The notes: generated by a model not told the origin, from the sequence alone. A stretch of DNA of 64,000 nt from CAWEBF01 sp963807235 (GCA_963807235.1 CAWEBF010000009.1:620001-684000); one strand, 5' to 3'; shown: positions 46,138 through 55,948, numbered from the stretch's first letter. Numbers and translations are program-made.

Positions 46138-47982
46138 CTAGATCGCGGTTCCCACGCGAGCCGGTGGCGCCGGACGTTCGGGCTCCGGCGTGAAGTCCTC
46201 CCCAGGGTTGATGAACCGATCGGACTCGAACTTGTACTGCTTGTCGTGCAGCTGGCGGTACCGGCCGCTGGCCGCCAGCAGCTCGGCGTGGCTGCCGCGT
46301 TCCACGATCGCGCCGCCCTCGACGACCAGGATCTGGTCGGCGCTGCGGATGGTGGACAGCCGATGCGCGATCACAAAGGTGGTGCGGCCCGACCGCAGCT
46401 GCCGCAGCCCGTCCTGAATCATCTGCTCGCTCTCGCTGTCGAGGCTCGACGTGGCCTCGTCCAGGATGAGGAGACGCGGGCTCGCCAGAATCGCCCGGGC
46501 AATCGACACGCGCTGCCGCTGTCCGCCCGACAGCTTGACGCCGCGCTCGCCGACCACGGTGTCGTAGCCGTTGGGGAACTGGGTGATGAACTCGTCGCAA
46601 TGCGCCACGCGGCAGGCCTCGACGATCTCGTCGCGTGTGGCGCCGGGCTTGGCATAGCCGACGTTGTCGGCGATGGTGCCGTCGAAGAGGAAGTTCTCCT
46701 GCAGCACGGACGCCAGCTGACGTCGATAGTCGCCGAGCTTGAGGCTTGCCAGATCCTGGCCGTCGATGAGCACGCGGCCCTGTGTGGGCCGGTTGAAGGC
46801 CATGACCAGGCTGATGAGGGTGCTCTTGCCCGAGCCGCTCGAGCCGACGAGGGCCGTGGTGGTGCCGGCCGCGGCCTGGAACGATACGTCCCGCAGCACG
46901 GGCCGTCCGGGTTCGTACTCGAACCACACATGCTCGAACGCGACGTCGCCCCGGAGCCGGCTCACGCTGGCCCGCTGCTCGTCTTCAGCGTCCTCAGTGG
47001 CCATGTTCAAGAGCTCGCGGATCCGATCCAATCCGGCGAACGCTTCGGTGATCTGCGTGCCGATGGACGCAATCGAGACGAGCGGGGCGGCCACGAGCCC
47101 GATGAAGAAGATGTACATGACCAGATCACCAAGGGTCATCTGGCCCGCGAGGATCGCCCTGCCGCCCAGGCCGATCATCAGGACGCCCACCACGCCCACG
47201 ATCACCGTGCTGCCGGCCGTCGTGGCCGAGACCCCGGTCATCGATTTCGCGATGTTGCGGAACAGCCGGTGGGCGCCCTTGGCGAAGACAATCTCCTCGC
47301 GCTTCTCCGCGGTGTAGGACTTCACCACGCGGATGCCGCCAAGCGCTTCGGTCAGCCGGCCCGTCACTTCGGCGTTGATCTTCCCGCGCTCGCGAAAGAG
47401 CGGCCGGAGGGTGTTGAACGCGAAGGCCATGCCGCCGCCGAAGGCGCCGAGCACCAGGATGGTGATGACGGTCAGCTGCCAGTTGAGCCAGAACAGGATC
47501 GCCAGCCCCATCAGCGCCGTCACGAAGCCGCCGACCAGCTGCACCAGGCCGGTGCCCACCAGGTTTCGGACCCCCTCCGCGTCGCTCATGATGCGGGACA
47601 CCAGGGCGCCGGTCTGGGTGGAGTCGAAATACCGCACCGGGAGCCGCAGCACCTGAGCCTGCACGCGCTTGCGCATATCGGTGATGGCTCGCTGCGCGGC
47701 GACCCCGAGGATCTGGGAGAGCACGAAAGAGGTGACGGCTTGCACCGCCGTCGCTGCGCCCGCGGCAAGCGCGAGCGGCATGAGCAAATCTGCGCGGCCG
47801 TTCCCGACGACTTCGTCGATCAGCCACTTCGAGGACGCCGGCAGGACCAGACCGGCCAAACGGCTGATCAGCATCAGGATCAGGCCGAGCCCGAGCCGGC
47901 GGCGGTGAGCCCACACCAGTTCGCGTGCTTCTCGCCACGCGTCGGCGGCGGTCACACGCTTTTTCGGTTGGGGTCCGCTCAC
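46138..47982 (-). CDS. ABC exporter, fused TM and ATPase domains (MsbA/BmrA type)
   Basis: Half-transporter working as a homodimer in the inner membrane. Six-helix TM domain (RRRLGLGLILMLISRLAGLV, PLALAAGAATAVQAVTSFVL, ALMGLAILFWLNWQLTVITI and others) with the coupling-helix region RVQAQVLRLPVRYFDSTQTG, then an ATPase domain with Walker A VGSSGSGKST, Q-loop VLQENFLFDG, signature VKLSGGQRQRVSIARA, Walker B LLILDEATSSLD and H-loop VIAHRLSTI. GTG 47982 (VSGPQPKKRV) fits the family N-terminus; an ATG at 48042 adds 20 low-quality residues. Its substrate (lipid or drug) cannot be told. Frame intact. Confidence 0.9.
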   Translation of the reverse strand: MSGPQPKKRVTAADAWREARELVWAHRRRLGLGLILMLISRLAGLVLPASSKWLIDEVVGNGRADLLMPLALAAGAATAVQAVTSFVLSQILGVAAQRAITDMRKRVQAQVLRLPVRYFDSTQTGALVSRIMSDAEGVRNLVGTGLVQLVGGFVTALMGLAILFWLNWQLTVITILVLGAFGGGMAFAFNTLRPLFRERGKINAEVTGRLTEALGGIRVVKSYTAEKREEIVFAKGAHRLFRNIAKSMTGVSATTAGSTVIVGVVGVLMIGLGGRAILAGQMTLGDLVMYIFFIGLVAAPLVSIASIGTQITEAFAGLDRIRELLNMATEDAEDEQRASVSRLRGDVAFEHVWFEYEPGRPVLRDVSFQAAAGTTTALVGSSGSGKSTLISLVMAFNRPTQGRVLIDGQDLASLKLGDYRRQLASVLQENFLFDGTIADNVGYAKPGATRDEIVEACRVAHCDEFITQFPNGYDTVVGERGVKLSGGQRQRVSIARAILASPRLLILDEATSSLDSESEQMIQDGLRQLRSGRTTFVIAHRLSTIRSADQILVVEGGAIVERGSHAELLAASGRYRQLHDKQYKFESDRFINPGEDFTPEPERPAPPARVGTAI

Positions 47983-48056
47983 TGATGCTGAAACTGTACT
48001 ACGAGGAAGCCGCTCGCCGGTTCCACGACCTCCCAGTCGCATCAGAGGGTCCGTGG

Positions 48057-48062
48057 CATAAT
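48057..48062 (+). promoter_or_regulatory. Candidate -10 box of apaG
   Basis: CATAAT 12 nt before the apaG ATG, in the divergent region shared with the ABC exporter gene. Confidence 0.35.
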
Positions 48063-48074
48063 TGATGGGTAACG

Positions 48075-48542
48075 ATGAGCGACGCCACCAGGGACAGCAA
48101 GGACACAGCGCGCTCCGGCGCCGACGGACCGGCCAACTCGCCGCCTATGGGCGTGCGCGTCAGCGACACGGTCACTAGAGGCATCAGAGTCGAAGTCAAG
48201 AGCGAGTACGTGCCCGAGCGCAGTTCGCCCGCGGAGCACGAATACTTCTTCCAATATCACGTGCGGATCTCGAACGTCGGCACCGAGCGCGCCAAGCTGG
48301 TGTCGAGGAAGTGGGTCGTCACCGACGCCGACGGTCAAATCGAGAGGCACGAGGGGCCCGGGGTCGTGGGGGAACAGCCGGTCCTGGCCCCTGGCGCGGC
48401 GTTTGAATACACGAGCTTCTGTCCGCTCAAGACGTCGGTGGGGGCCATGCAGGGCAGCTATCACATGGTAACCGCCGAGGGCGACCGCTTCGACGCCGCG
48501 ATCTCCGTCTTCACTCTCGCCGTTCCAGGCTCCCTCCACTAG
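48075..48542 (+). CDS. apaG: ApaG family protein
   Basis: 155 residues, intact. After a variable ~35-residue N-terminus the ApaG domain (fibronectin-III-like beta fold) begins: VKSEYVPERSSPAEHEYFFQYH, VRISNVGTERAKLVSRKW, VVTDADGQIERHEGPGVVGE, QPVLAPGAAFEYTSFCPLKT, MQGSYHMVTAEGDRFDAAI. These are the conserved blocks. ApaG has been linked to Co2+ resistance and to Ap4A metabolism in Enterobacteria, but its biochemical role is unsettled. It stands alone on the plus strand, convergent with the STAS gene 18 nt away. Confidence 0.92.
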   Translation: MSDATRDSKDTARSGADGPANSPPMGVRVSDTVTRGIRVEVKSEYVPERSSPAEHEYFFQYHVRISNVGTERAKLVSRKWVVTDADGQIERHEGPGVVGEQPVLAPGAAFEYTSFCPLKTSVGAMQGSYHMVTAEGDRFDAAISVFTLAVPGSLH

Positions 48543-48545
48543 ATT

Positions 48546-48559
48546 CTGGAGCCCGGAGC
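48546..48559. repeat. Short heptad pair next to STAS stop
   Basis: CTGGAGC, CCGGAGC, then CCTA with the STAS gene stop codon at 48561-48563. Degenerate member of the GGCTCC class. Confidence 0.5.
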
Positions 48560-48560
48560 C

Positions 48561-48902
48561 CTACTTGAAGCTCGCGAGCCCCTCGGCTTCGTCTTCGAAC
48601 GAGTCGAACACCGTCGACAACCGGGTCACGACCAGCAGGTCCTTCAGGCGCTTCGTGATGTTGAGAAGCTTCAGCTCGGCCGCGCTGCGTCCGGCGGTCA
48701 CTTTGACCTGCACCAACTGCCCCAGCCCAGCGCTGTCCACATAAGACACGCCGCCCAGGTCGAGCAACAGCTTCTTCCGCCCTTGCTGGAGGAGAGAGTT
48801 GATCTTGTCCTTCAGGATGACGTCGCCGCCCTTGTTGAGCGTGATATCGCCCGTAACCTTGACGAGAGTGACGTCTCCCGCCACCCGTTCCTCGATCTGC
48901 AT
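48561..48902 (-). CDS. STAS-domain anti-sigma-factor antagonist
   Basis: 113 residues: MQIEERVAGDVTLVKVTGDI, LNKGGDVILKDKINSLLQQG, LLLDLGGVSYVDSAGLGQLV. The VDSAGLGQLV block has the phosphorylatable Ser of SpoIIAA/RsbV-type antagonists (the D-S-(A/S)-G motif). The C-terminal helix segment LNITKRLKDLLVVTRLSTVF and an FDSFEDEAEGL tail follow. Such proteins bind an anti-sigma kinase and are reset by PP2C-type phosphatases; a SpoIIE-type phosphatase is encoded 2.6 kb upstream on the same strand. The RsbW-type kinase is absent from the window. Confidence 0.92.
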   Translation of the reverse strand: MQIEERVAGDVTLVKVTGDITLNKGGDVILKDKINSLLQQGRKKLLLDLGGVSYVDSAGLGQLVQVKVTAGRSAAELKLLNITKRLKDLLVVTRLSTVFDSFEDEAEGLASFK

Positions 48903-48960
48903 TCGTCCTCCTCAGGAACTCGACCGGCGCGAAGAGCGGTGATCTTATCCCAACCGCTGG

Positions 48961-48988
48961 TTCGTGGTTCGTTGTTCGTGGTTCGTGG
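48961..48988. repeat. Heptad repeats, TTCGTGG class, 4 units
   Basis: TTCGTGG, TTCGTTG, TTCGTGG, TTCGTGG: the complement of the CCACGAA class at 18.4 and 18.9 kb. It ends 2 nt before the stop codon (48991-48993) of the kinase-TPR gene. Confidence 0.9.
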
Positions 48989-48990
48989 TC

Positions 48991-51100
48991 CTACCGGAGC
49001 CGCTCCTGCGCGTCCGCATACCGGGGCGAGCCGGCGGCCACACGAGCATAGGCCGCTCGTGCGCGCTCGGTGTCCTTGAGTTTCTCGCGATATAGCTCAC
49101 CCGCGCGCCAGGCGCCGTCCCTGCGGCTCCGCGGGAAGTGGGTCGCCAGCGACTCCCAGGTTCGGGCGGCCTGCTCGTAGCGCTTGAGATCCTCGTACAG
49201 CGCCGCCAGCTTCTCGTGCGCGACCTCCGCGGCCGCGGACGACGGGTACTGTTCGACGACGGTCCGGTAGCTCTGGAACTCCCTCGGCACGGACGTTCCC
49301 AGCACCGGATCCACCACACGGGTCCGGACACGCTCCTCCAGCGCGGCCCGCCGCACCAGCGCCAGCGGCGCTTCGGCGCTGGCCGGAAATGCCGACGCCA
49401 CTTCGCCGAACAGCACACGCGCGGACTGCTCACGATCCTTCTGCTTCGATCGGAGGACCAGTTCCGCCAGCGCCATCGTGGCGGGCGCGGCCTCCGCCGC
49501 CGACGCGTGGCTCGATCGCAGCTCGACGTACGCGGCCATCGCATCGTCGGGCCGCCGCTGGCGCTCGTGGATTCGACCGATGAGGAGCCGCGCGGCAGGT
49601 GTCGAGGCGGCGGTCGGGGCTGCCGCCACCATGTTGTTGGCGTCGGCGAGCGCCTGATCGTAGAGACCGGAATCGAACTTTGCCTGGGCGGCTTTCAACC
49701 GGGCCGAGCCGGTGTCAACGCCAGGCGCGGCCGCCGTGACCCCCGTCGCAGCTGAGCGAGGTGCGACGGGCCCCGTCGCGGCAGTTCCACGTGCGACGGG
49801 CCCCGTCCCTTTTGGTGCCGATGCCACCGCCGCATTAGGACGAGGCGCGACGGGCGCCGTCGCGTCAGGACGAAGCGCGACGGACGCCGTCGCGGCTGAA
49901 ACAGGAGCGACGGGCGCTGTCGCAACAGCGCCAGGCGCCGCGGGAGCACTCGCGGGCGTTGGCTCGGCGGGCACGACGGCCACCGCCTCCGTGGCATCTG
50001 GAGCCACGCTGCTCAGCGCCGGGGCGGCGGGCTCAATGGGCACGCCGGCCGGTGCATCGCCCACACCCATCCAACGCCACGCGAGCAAACCGGCGAGCAC
50101 GATGGTGGTGACCGACGGCGCCAGCACGGCGACGCGAGGACGGCGTCCGCGACGCAGCCGCGACAGCCGGCGTCACTGCCGTTGCTGAAGGCCAGGTGGG
50201 CCGGCTGGTCGCGGAAGCGCGAGTCGACGGCGCCGCCGGAATAGCGACGGCCGAGTCGCGCACACGCGCAACGAGTTCCAGATCCTCGCGCATCTCCGCG
50301 ACGGTCTGATAGCGCGTGGAGCGGTCCTTGTCCAGCGCGCGGGCGATCACGCGCTCGAGCGCCGGGGGCACGTTGGCGTTGAGCTCGATCGGCGCCCGCG
50401 GGTCGCGGTTCAAGATGGCGTCGAATACGAGTGCCGTGGTGCTGCCCTGGAACGTCTGCTGGCCCGTGGCCATCTCGTACAGCACGACGCCGAAGGAGAA
50501 TACGTCGCTCCGGACGTCCAGATCCTCGCCCCGCGCCTGCTCGGGGGACATGTAGGCCACGGTGCCCATCGCCGTGCCGGCGCGCGTCGTCAGGACCGCG
50601 GTGGGCTGCTGTGTCAGGCTGCTCGTCTCGGCCGTCAGCTTGGCCAGACCGAAGTCGAGCAGCTTCGCCTGGTCGCGGTCGGTCACGAAGATGTTGGCGG
50701 GCTTGACGTCGCGGTGCAGCACCCCGCGCGCGTGCGCGGCGTCGAGGCCGTCGGCGATCTGGCTCGCCAGCCGCAACAGCAGCCCCACCTCGAGCGGCCG
50801 TCCGTCGATGCGCCGGTCGAGGGTCCGCCCTTCCAGCAGCTCCATCGCCAGGAACGGGCTGCCCTCGTGCTCGTCCACCTCGTAGATGGTGCAGATGTTG
50901 GCGTGGTTCAGGGATGACGCAGCACGGGCTTCGCGCAGGAACCGATCGGTCGTGGCGCGATCGTGGCTGCGGTCGCCTGGCAGGAACTTCAGCGCGACCA
51001 GCCGGCCAAGCTTGATGTCCTGCGCCTTGTAGACCACACCCATTCCGCCCGCGCCGAGCGGTTCGAGGACCTGGTAATGAGAGACGGTTTGGCCGACCAT
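48991..51100 (-). CDS. Membrane Ser/Thr kinase with C-terminal TPR-like domain (frameshifted)
   Basis: 702 residues if repaired. Kinase domain: LGAGGMGVVYKAQDIKLG, invariant Lys in LVALKFLPGD, GVLHRDVKPANIFV, LLDFGLAKLT, GTVAYMSPEQARG, RSDVFSFGVVLYEM. Then a linker and one membrane helix (VTTIVLAGLLAWRWMGV), an extracytoplasmic Ala/Pro/Thr repeat region with recurring ATAPVAP-like units, and a helical TPR/YbgF-like domain (KFDSGLYDQALADANNMVAA, YEDLKRYEQAARTWESLA). CCGG at 50167-50170 holds one surplus base. Similar PASTA-free kinases are typical of Acidobacteria. Upstream genes encode the phosphatase and the 118-residue protein; STAS follows 88 nt later. Confidence 0.88.
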
Positions 51101-51185
51101 GGGGAAAATCGAAGCTTAGAAGCCCACGCTGGCCGGCGTCAACCGCTGAGTCGGCTGCGACCGGTCAGTGGACGACGCGGCGACG

Positions 51186-51542
51186 TCAGTGGACCACGGC
51201 GGTGGCGTCCCCTGGGGCGGCGATGTGACGAACCGGTGACGTGACGATGCGGCGCGAGGCGTCGCGGATCTCCATCCGGAGACCCACGCCAATCCAGCCC
51301 ACTTTCAGGAAACTGCCGCCCAGGCTGGCGCCTTCCAGCACCGCGGGCGTGGGCCGATCGAAGAACCGCCCGCCCTCGACCAGCACGTCCCCGTGGGCCG
51401 ACACGACGAATTGATACTCAGAATTGCACGTCCGAACGACCAGTCGCGTCAGCGGCTCCAGGTCACGCAGGTAGACGCCCTGGACCGCGTCGGTGGCCTT
51501 GGCGAAGCCGTCGAGCGTCGCGGCGGTCCGGGTACTTGTCAC
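51186..51542 (-). CDS. Conserved 118-residue protein coupled to PP2C gene
   Basis: GTG 51542 overlaps the phosphatase stop (GTGA). The sequence TRLVVRTCNSEYQFVVSAHG, DVLVEGGRFFDRPTPAVLEG, ASLGGSFLKVGWIGVGLRME looks like a compact beta domain of ~80 residues with hydrophobic/Gly strands, preceded by a helical ~40-residue N-terminus and followed by a short tail. The arrangement, a short domain always facing a signalling enzyme, suggests a binding or regulatory partner of the phosphatase. I do not recognise a named family. Frame intact. Confidence 0.65.
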   Translation of the reverse strand: MTSTRTAATLDGFAKATDAVQGVYLRDLEPLTRLVVRTCNSEYQFVVSAHGDVLVEGGRFFDRPTPAVLEGASLGGSFLKVGWIGVGLRMEIRDASRRIVTSPVRHIAAPGDATAVVH

Positions 51543-53153
51543 GCGACGCTCCCGTGATACCGGAGGGCGAGCACCGTGATGTCGTCGGCTTGCGGCGCGC
51601 CTGCGGAAAAGCGCGAGACCGCGGTCAACAGCCGCTCCAGGACCGTCTCGGCCTTGAGGCCGTGGCACGAGACCAGCGCCTCCAACATGCGATCGCGGCC
51701 GAACTCCTCCCCCTTCACGTCCCGTGCCTCGGTCACCCCGTCGCTGCAGACCACCAGGACGTCGCCAGGCTCCATGCGCAGCGTCTCGAACTCGTAGCCC
51801 ACGCCGTCCAGCAGGCCCAGCACGGGTCCGCCGGTTTCCAGCCACCGCACGCCCGACTGCCCGACGACGAGCGGCGGCTCCTGGCCCGCGTTGCACGACT
51901 GCAGCACGCCGTCGGCGCTCAGCACCCCGTAGCACATCGTCGCGAAGCGCGCCTCGATCGCGCGTCGCAGCAGCGCGGTGTTCACGCGGCTCATCGTCTG
52001 CGCCGGGTCCGCGCCGATGGGCGCCTGGGCCGAGAAGTTGGCCTGGACCACAGCGGCCAGGATGGCCGCCGGCGGACCCTTCCCGGCCACGTCGCCCAGC
52101 GCGAAGCCGAACTGGTTGTCCCCCACCTGGAGATAGTCGAAGAAATCGCCCCCGACCGTACGGCATGGCACCGACGCCGCCGCGACGTCGCAAAGCGGGC
52201 TGTCGTAGTTCGGATCGGGCAGCAGCGCGCGCTGGATCTCGGCCGCAATGCGCAGGTCGCGGTCGATCCGCGCCTTCTCGGCCGACTCGGCGTACAGCCG
52301 GGCGCTTTCGATCGCCAGCGCGGCCTGCGTGGCAAACGCCTCCAACGTGCCGCGCGTCGCCGGCGACAGCATGGTGCTTCGCTCGCGGCCGTCCAGGTAC
52401 AAAACGCCTATCGCGCGGCTGCCACTGGGAGACCCGGCGGCCGCGCCCGCGGCGCCGACGAGCAGGGGCACACACACCACGTGGCGAATGCCCACCGCGA
52501 TGGTGCCGCCGTGGTCGTTGGCGAAGTTGCCGTCCAGGAGATCGCCAACGATGCGGCTCTTGCTGGTCGCGAAGACCTCGCGAGGGATCTTCTCGCTCGT
52601 GGCGAACGTCGTGCCGGACAAGGTCACTTTGCCGCGGCCGCGCGCGGTCTTGAACTCGAGCGTCTGTTGCTGATCGGCCAGCATCACGAACCCGCGCTCG
52701 GCCCGCGTGGCATCGATGGCCGAGTCCAGAACGAGCGTCAATACATCCTCGAGCACCCGGCCGGCCCCCAGCGCTCGCAGGCCGTCGAGTACCGCCGCCA
52801 TCTGCGCGAAGTCGCTGACCTCGGACGAAGATCCGGCCCAGGCCCGACTCCTCTTCGTCCGACAGGAACACCATCTCCACACCGTCGCGGTGTCCCAGCC
52901 GGATGGCGTCGCCGTGCCTCAGCCGGCGTTCCGACACCGGCTCGCCGTTCACGTAGGTCCCGAATCGCGAGGCCTTGTCGCGCAGCACGAACGCGTCGCC
53001 ATCGGCGAGAATCTCCGCGTGCTCGCGCGACACGTCCGTGTTGAACACCTGGAGGTCGGCCGTCGTCCTCCGTCCGATGATGAACGGGAGCCGGCGCAGC
53101 GGCACCAGCCGCTGGCCTTGTGCGTCGGTGAGTCGCAGCCGGGGATCTGGCAT
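51539..53153 (-). CDS. FHA-GAF-SpoIIE-type PP2C phosphatase (frameshifted)
   Basis: 537 residues if repaired. N-terminal FHA domain (residues ~1-105: RRLPFIIGRRTTADLQVFN, DVSREHAEI, SRFGTYVNGEPV) reads phosphothreonine peptides. A GAF domain follows (GRVLEDVLTLVLDSAIDATR, ERGFVMLADQQQTLEFKTAR), then a SpoIIE/PP2C domain with RIAAEIQRALLPDPNYD, VGGDFFDYL, GDVAGKGPPAAILAA, GGPVLGLLDGVGYE, VVCSDGVTEARD and ADDITVLALRY, the Asp residues forming the bimetal site. CCGG at 52833-52836 has one surplus base. It would dephosphorylate a STAS antagonist or kinase targets; a STAS gene is downstream. Confidence 0.9.
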
Positions 53154-53160
53154 GTGCTCG

Positions 53161-53586
53161 CTAGTTGGGCTTGGCCTTGAGCATCCCGACCTGCACCAGG
53201 AGCCCGGTGAAGTCGTAGATCCGGCGCTCCTTGACGATGAGCCCGTCGCGCAGGTCATACAGGAACACGATCGCGAACCTGACCGCGCGGCCGGTGGGGG
53301 CCATCCCCATGAACCCACCCCGATCGGTGCCGCTCGCCTGGGCGAAGAGCGCCGCGCGGTCGCCGTCGATCAGCAGATCCTTCTTCTCGAGCTTGATGTC
53401 GGTGAACGCGCGAAAGTAGGTGGCGTACAGCCGCTCGATGGCCTCGCGGCCCTGGCAGGTCCCCCCCGCCAGGGGGCTCTCCACCACGCAGTCCTCCGAG
53501 TGATCGAGGGTGAGTGCAGCCGCATCCCGTCCATCCCAGGCGCCGGCGCGGCGGTCGATGAGCTCCTCGATCTCGTCTCTCGACAT
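53161..53586 (-). CDS. SnoaL/NTF2-like protein
   Basis: 141 residues, intact, ATG 53586 preceded by GGAGG. NTF2-fold pattern: AWDGRDAAALTLDHSEDCVVES, EAIERLYATYFRAFTDIKLE, DRAALFAQASGTDRGGFMGM, TGRAVRFAIVFLYDLRDGLI, ERRIYDFTGLLVQVGML. This matches the ester-cyclase/SnoaL-like polyketide-cyclase superfamily, whose members are often non-enzymatic or act on small ligands. A catalytic Asp/His set is not certain. It lies 7 nt upstream of the phosphatase gene and 19 nt after ubiD. Confidence 0.8.
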   Translation of the reverse strand: MSRDEIEELIDRRAGAWDGRDAAALTLDHSEDCVVESPLAGGTCQGREAIERLYATYFRAFTDIKLEKKDLLIDGDRAALFAQASGTDRGGFMGMAPTGRAVRFAIVFLYDLRDGLIVKERRIYDFTGLLVQVGMLKAKPN

Positions 53587-53605
53587 GGCAACTCCCTCCT
53601 GAATC

Positions 53606-55406
53606 CTAATCCAGGTGCCCACGCTCCGAATCACCCATCTCGACCGCGGCGCCCGGGAAATATTCGCGCCACCGCTGGCTAACCAGCCGCGCTGTATCCG
53701 GATCGCACGAAAGTTCCCGCGGGTACCACGGTTTCAGCCGCGCGTCGATCACGATGGGCCCGGAGTACGACACGTGGTTGCGGACGATCCGCTGCTCCGC
53801 CGCCGCGACGTCGGCCGCCGGCTCGAAGCGCGTAAAGGTGGTCCACAGGAAGTTGATATCGCTCCGTGTGGCGCGCGCGGCGTCGTCGGTCAGCACCACC
53901 AGCGGCCACTGGCGCGAACGCCGGGTCGCGCGCGAGACGCGTGGCGGCCCCGGTCTCCTCCTGATACGGCGGCGCCTGAACGACCAGGCACCCGCCGCAA
54001 TAAACGCGGACGTCGGCGACACCAGCCGGGACGGCCTCCGCCGTGAACTGCCTGGGCAGATCGCGAACGGGATCGCCCAGGCCCATCCACACGCCCTTGG
54101 ATCCCTGGTTCACCGCGGGGCCGGTGTAGTCCAGCGTGTCCATCGACAGGTTGGAGAACACGTACAGGTCGGTTTCGACGCGGGTCCGGGCCAGGATGTG
54201 CTCCAGCGTCCCCTTGAAGCTGCGCACGTCAACGGCGCGATCGGTGACGAGCAGGAACTTCGTGAGCGAGAGCTGCCCCTCGCCCAGGATGCGGAAGGCA
54301 CTGGCCATCGCTTCGCGCGCGTACCGCTGCTTCACCACCGCTGCCGCGAGCGAGTGATAGCCGGTCTCGCCGTACGACCACAGCGTTTCCACCGCCGGCA
54401 TCACCACGGGGAAGAGCGGCGACAGCAGCTCCTGCAGCAGGTCGCCGATGAAGAAGTCCTCCTGGCGCGGCTTGCCGACCACCGTCGCCGGGTAAATGGC
54501 GTCGGCCCGGTGCGCCAGCTCGCGCACGGTGAACACCGGATAGTCGTGCTGCAGCGAGTAGTAGCCGTAGTGATCGCCGAAGGGGCCTTCGGGCCGGCGC
54601 ACCCCGGGCTGCACCTCGCCGATGAGCGCGAACTCGGCGTTGGCCACGATCGGATGGGGTCCGACACCCTTGACCTGGCGCAGTCGCTCTCCAGCCAGCA
54701 GCGACGCGAGCAGAAGCTCAGGCACGTTCTCCGGAAGCGGGGCGATAGCCGACAGGATCAGCGCCGGCGGCCCACCCAGCATCACCGTGGCCGGCAGCGG
54801 CTGCCCCAGCGCCTCCGCCACGGCGTAGTGATAGCCCCCGCCCTTCCCGATCTGCCAGTGCATCCCGGTCGAGCGATGGTCGTACACCTGCATGCGGTAC
54901 ATGCCCAGGTTGTGCCCGTGCTTGGTCGGGTGCGTGGTGTAGACGAGCGGCAGCGTGATGAAGGGCCCCCCGTCGTCCGGCCAGGACGTGATGACGGGCA
55001 GCGAATCCAGGCGCACGTCCCGCGTGACCCGCTCGGTCACCGGACCCGACCCCACGCCGCGCATCCCGACCCTCAGGAGCGCCGCACCCACGTCGCGCGC
55101 CGCCCACAGCTTTGCAGGCGTGGGCGGGACGAGGGTTTCGACGAGCTCGACGAGACGCTTGATGAGTCGCAGCGGCCGCTCGCCGAATGCCAGCTCGGCG
55201 CGGCGCGCGGTGCCAAAGAGGTTCGTGACCAGCCGGTGACGGCTGCCCTTGACGTTGGTGAAGAGCAGCGCCGGGCCACCGGCGGCGATCACGCGGCGGT
55301 GGATCTCCGCGACTTCCAGGCGCGGGTCAACGGGGGCGTCGACGGTCACAAGCGCGCCGTCGCGCTCGAGCTGCGCCAGGAACGCGCGGAGATCCGGAAA
55401 CGACAT
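53606..55406 (-). CDS. UbiD-family decarboxylase (frameshifted)
   Basis: 599 residues if repaired, suited to the UbiD superfamily (prenylated-FMN-dependent reversible decarboxylases). MSFPDLRAFLAQLERDGALV, RVIAAGGPALLFTNVKG, VTRDVRLDSLPVITSWPDDG, YTTHPTKHGHNLGMYRMQVY, GPPALILSAIAPLPENVPEL, and PEGPFGDHYGYYSLQHDYPV with the Glu-rich catalytic area. GG at 53911-53912 adds one base (GCGCCAGTGG for GCGCAGTGG); the corrected tail reads QWPLVVLTDDAA and FTRFEPAADVAA. The UbiX flavin prenyltransferase is not in the window. Substrate unknown; a role in quinone biosynthesis is possible. Confidence 0.9.
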
Positions 55407-55425
55407 GCGGCCGCCCGGCGGACCG

Positions 55426-55938
55426 CTACGCGCCCATCGGTTCGTCGGCGCTGCCGCCGTAGATCGACGGCACCTTCGATCCCATCGCGCGCAGATAGGA
55501 CGCCAGCTGGCCGCGATGGTGGACGCCGTGGGTGGTGGCGATGCCCAGGTAGGCGGCGTTCGGCTGCTTCATCATGCCGAAGAAGTCCACCACCTGCGTC
55601 AGCTTCTCGGCCGGCAGCTCGCGCAGCGCCTTGATGCGCGCGGGCACCTCGCGCTTGTAGAACTCCACCACCTGGCCGACGTTGGAGAACTGCTTCACGG
55701 CCTTGTCGGCCTCGGCCGGATCCATCTCGAACTTGCCGTCGAGGATGCTCTGGAGAAACCACACGTCGCCTGTCGCCAGGTGCGTGGCCAGCTCCCAGGC
55801 GGTGCGGGACTTCGGATCCGGCTTGTAGTCGCGCTTGTCGTCGGGGACGGCGGCCAACACCTTTGCGGTTGTGGCGCTCTCGCCCTCCATCAAGGTGGCG
55901 AAATAGCCGGCGAGGAACTTTGCTTGGTCTGCGTTCAT
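55426..55938 (-). CDS. DinB-superfamily protein
   Basis: 170 residues, intact; a four-helix bundle with the metal-His pattern of the DinB/YfiT superfamily: first His in AWELATHLATGDVWFL, the last two in IATTHGVHHRGQLASYL. Members act as thiol-dependent S-transferases (bacillithiol or mycothiol) or have unknown activity. It lies 11 nt after the ettA stop and 19 nt before ubiD. It is unrelated to DNA polymerase IV (dinB) at the right edge. Confidence 0.88.
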   Translation of the reverse strand: MNADQAKFLAGYFATLMEGESATTAKVLAAVPDDKRDYKPDPKSRTAWELATHLATGDVWFLQSILDGKFEMDPAEADKAVKQFSNVGQVVEFYKREVPARIKALRELPAEKLTQVVDFFGMMKQPNAAYLGIATTHGVHHRGQLASYLRAMGSKVPSIYGGSADEPMGA

Positions 55939-55948
55939 CGTGCCCTCC

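Noticed and set aside
48042..48044. ATG 48042 as start of the ABC exporter
   Set aside because: It adds 20 residues with no family likeness; GTG 47982 directly precedes the conserved N-terminus.
55426..55938. Identification of this gene as DNA polymerase IV because of the name DinB
   Set aside because: It is a four-helix DinB/YfiT-superfamily protein with a His triad; the real dinB polymerase starts at 63020.
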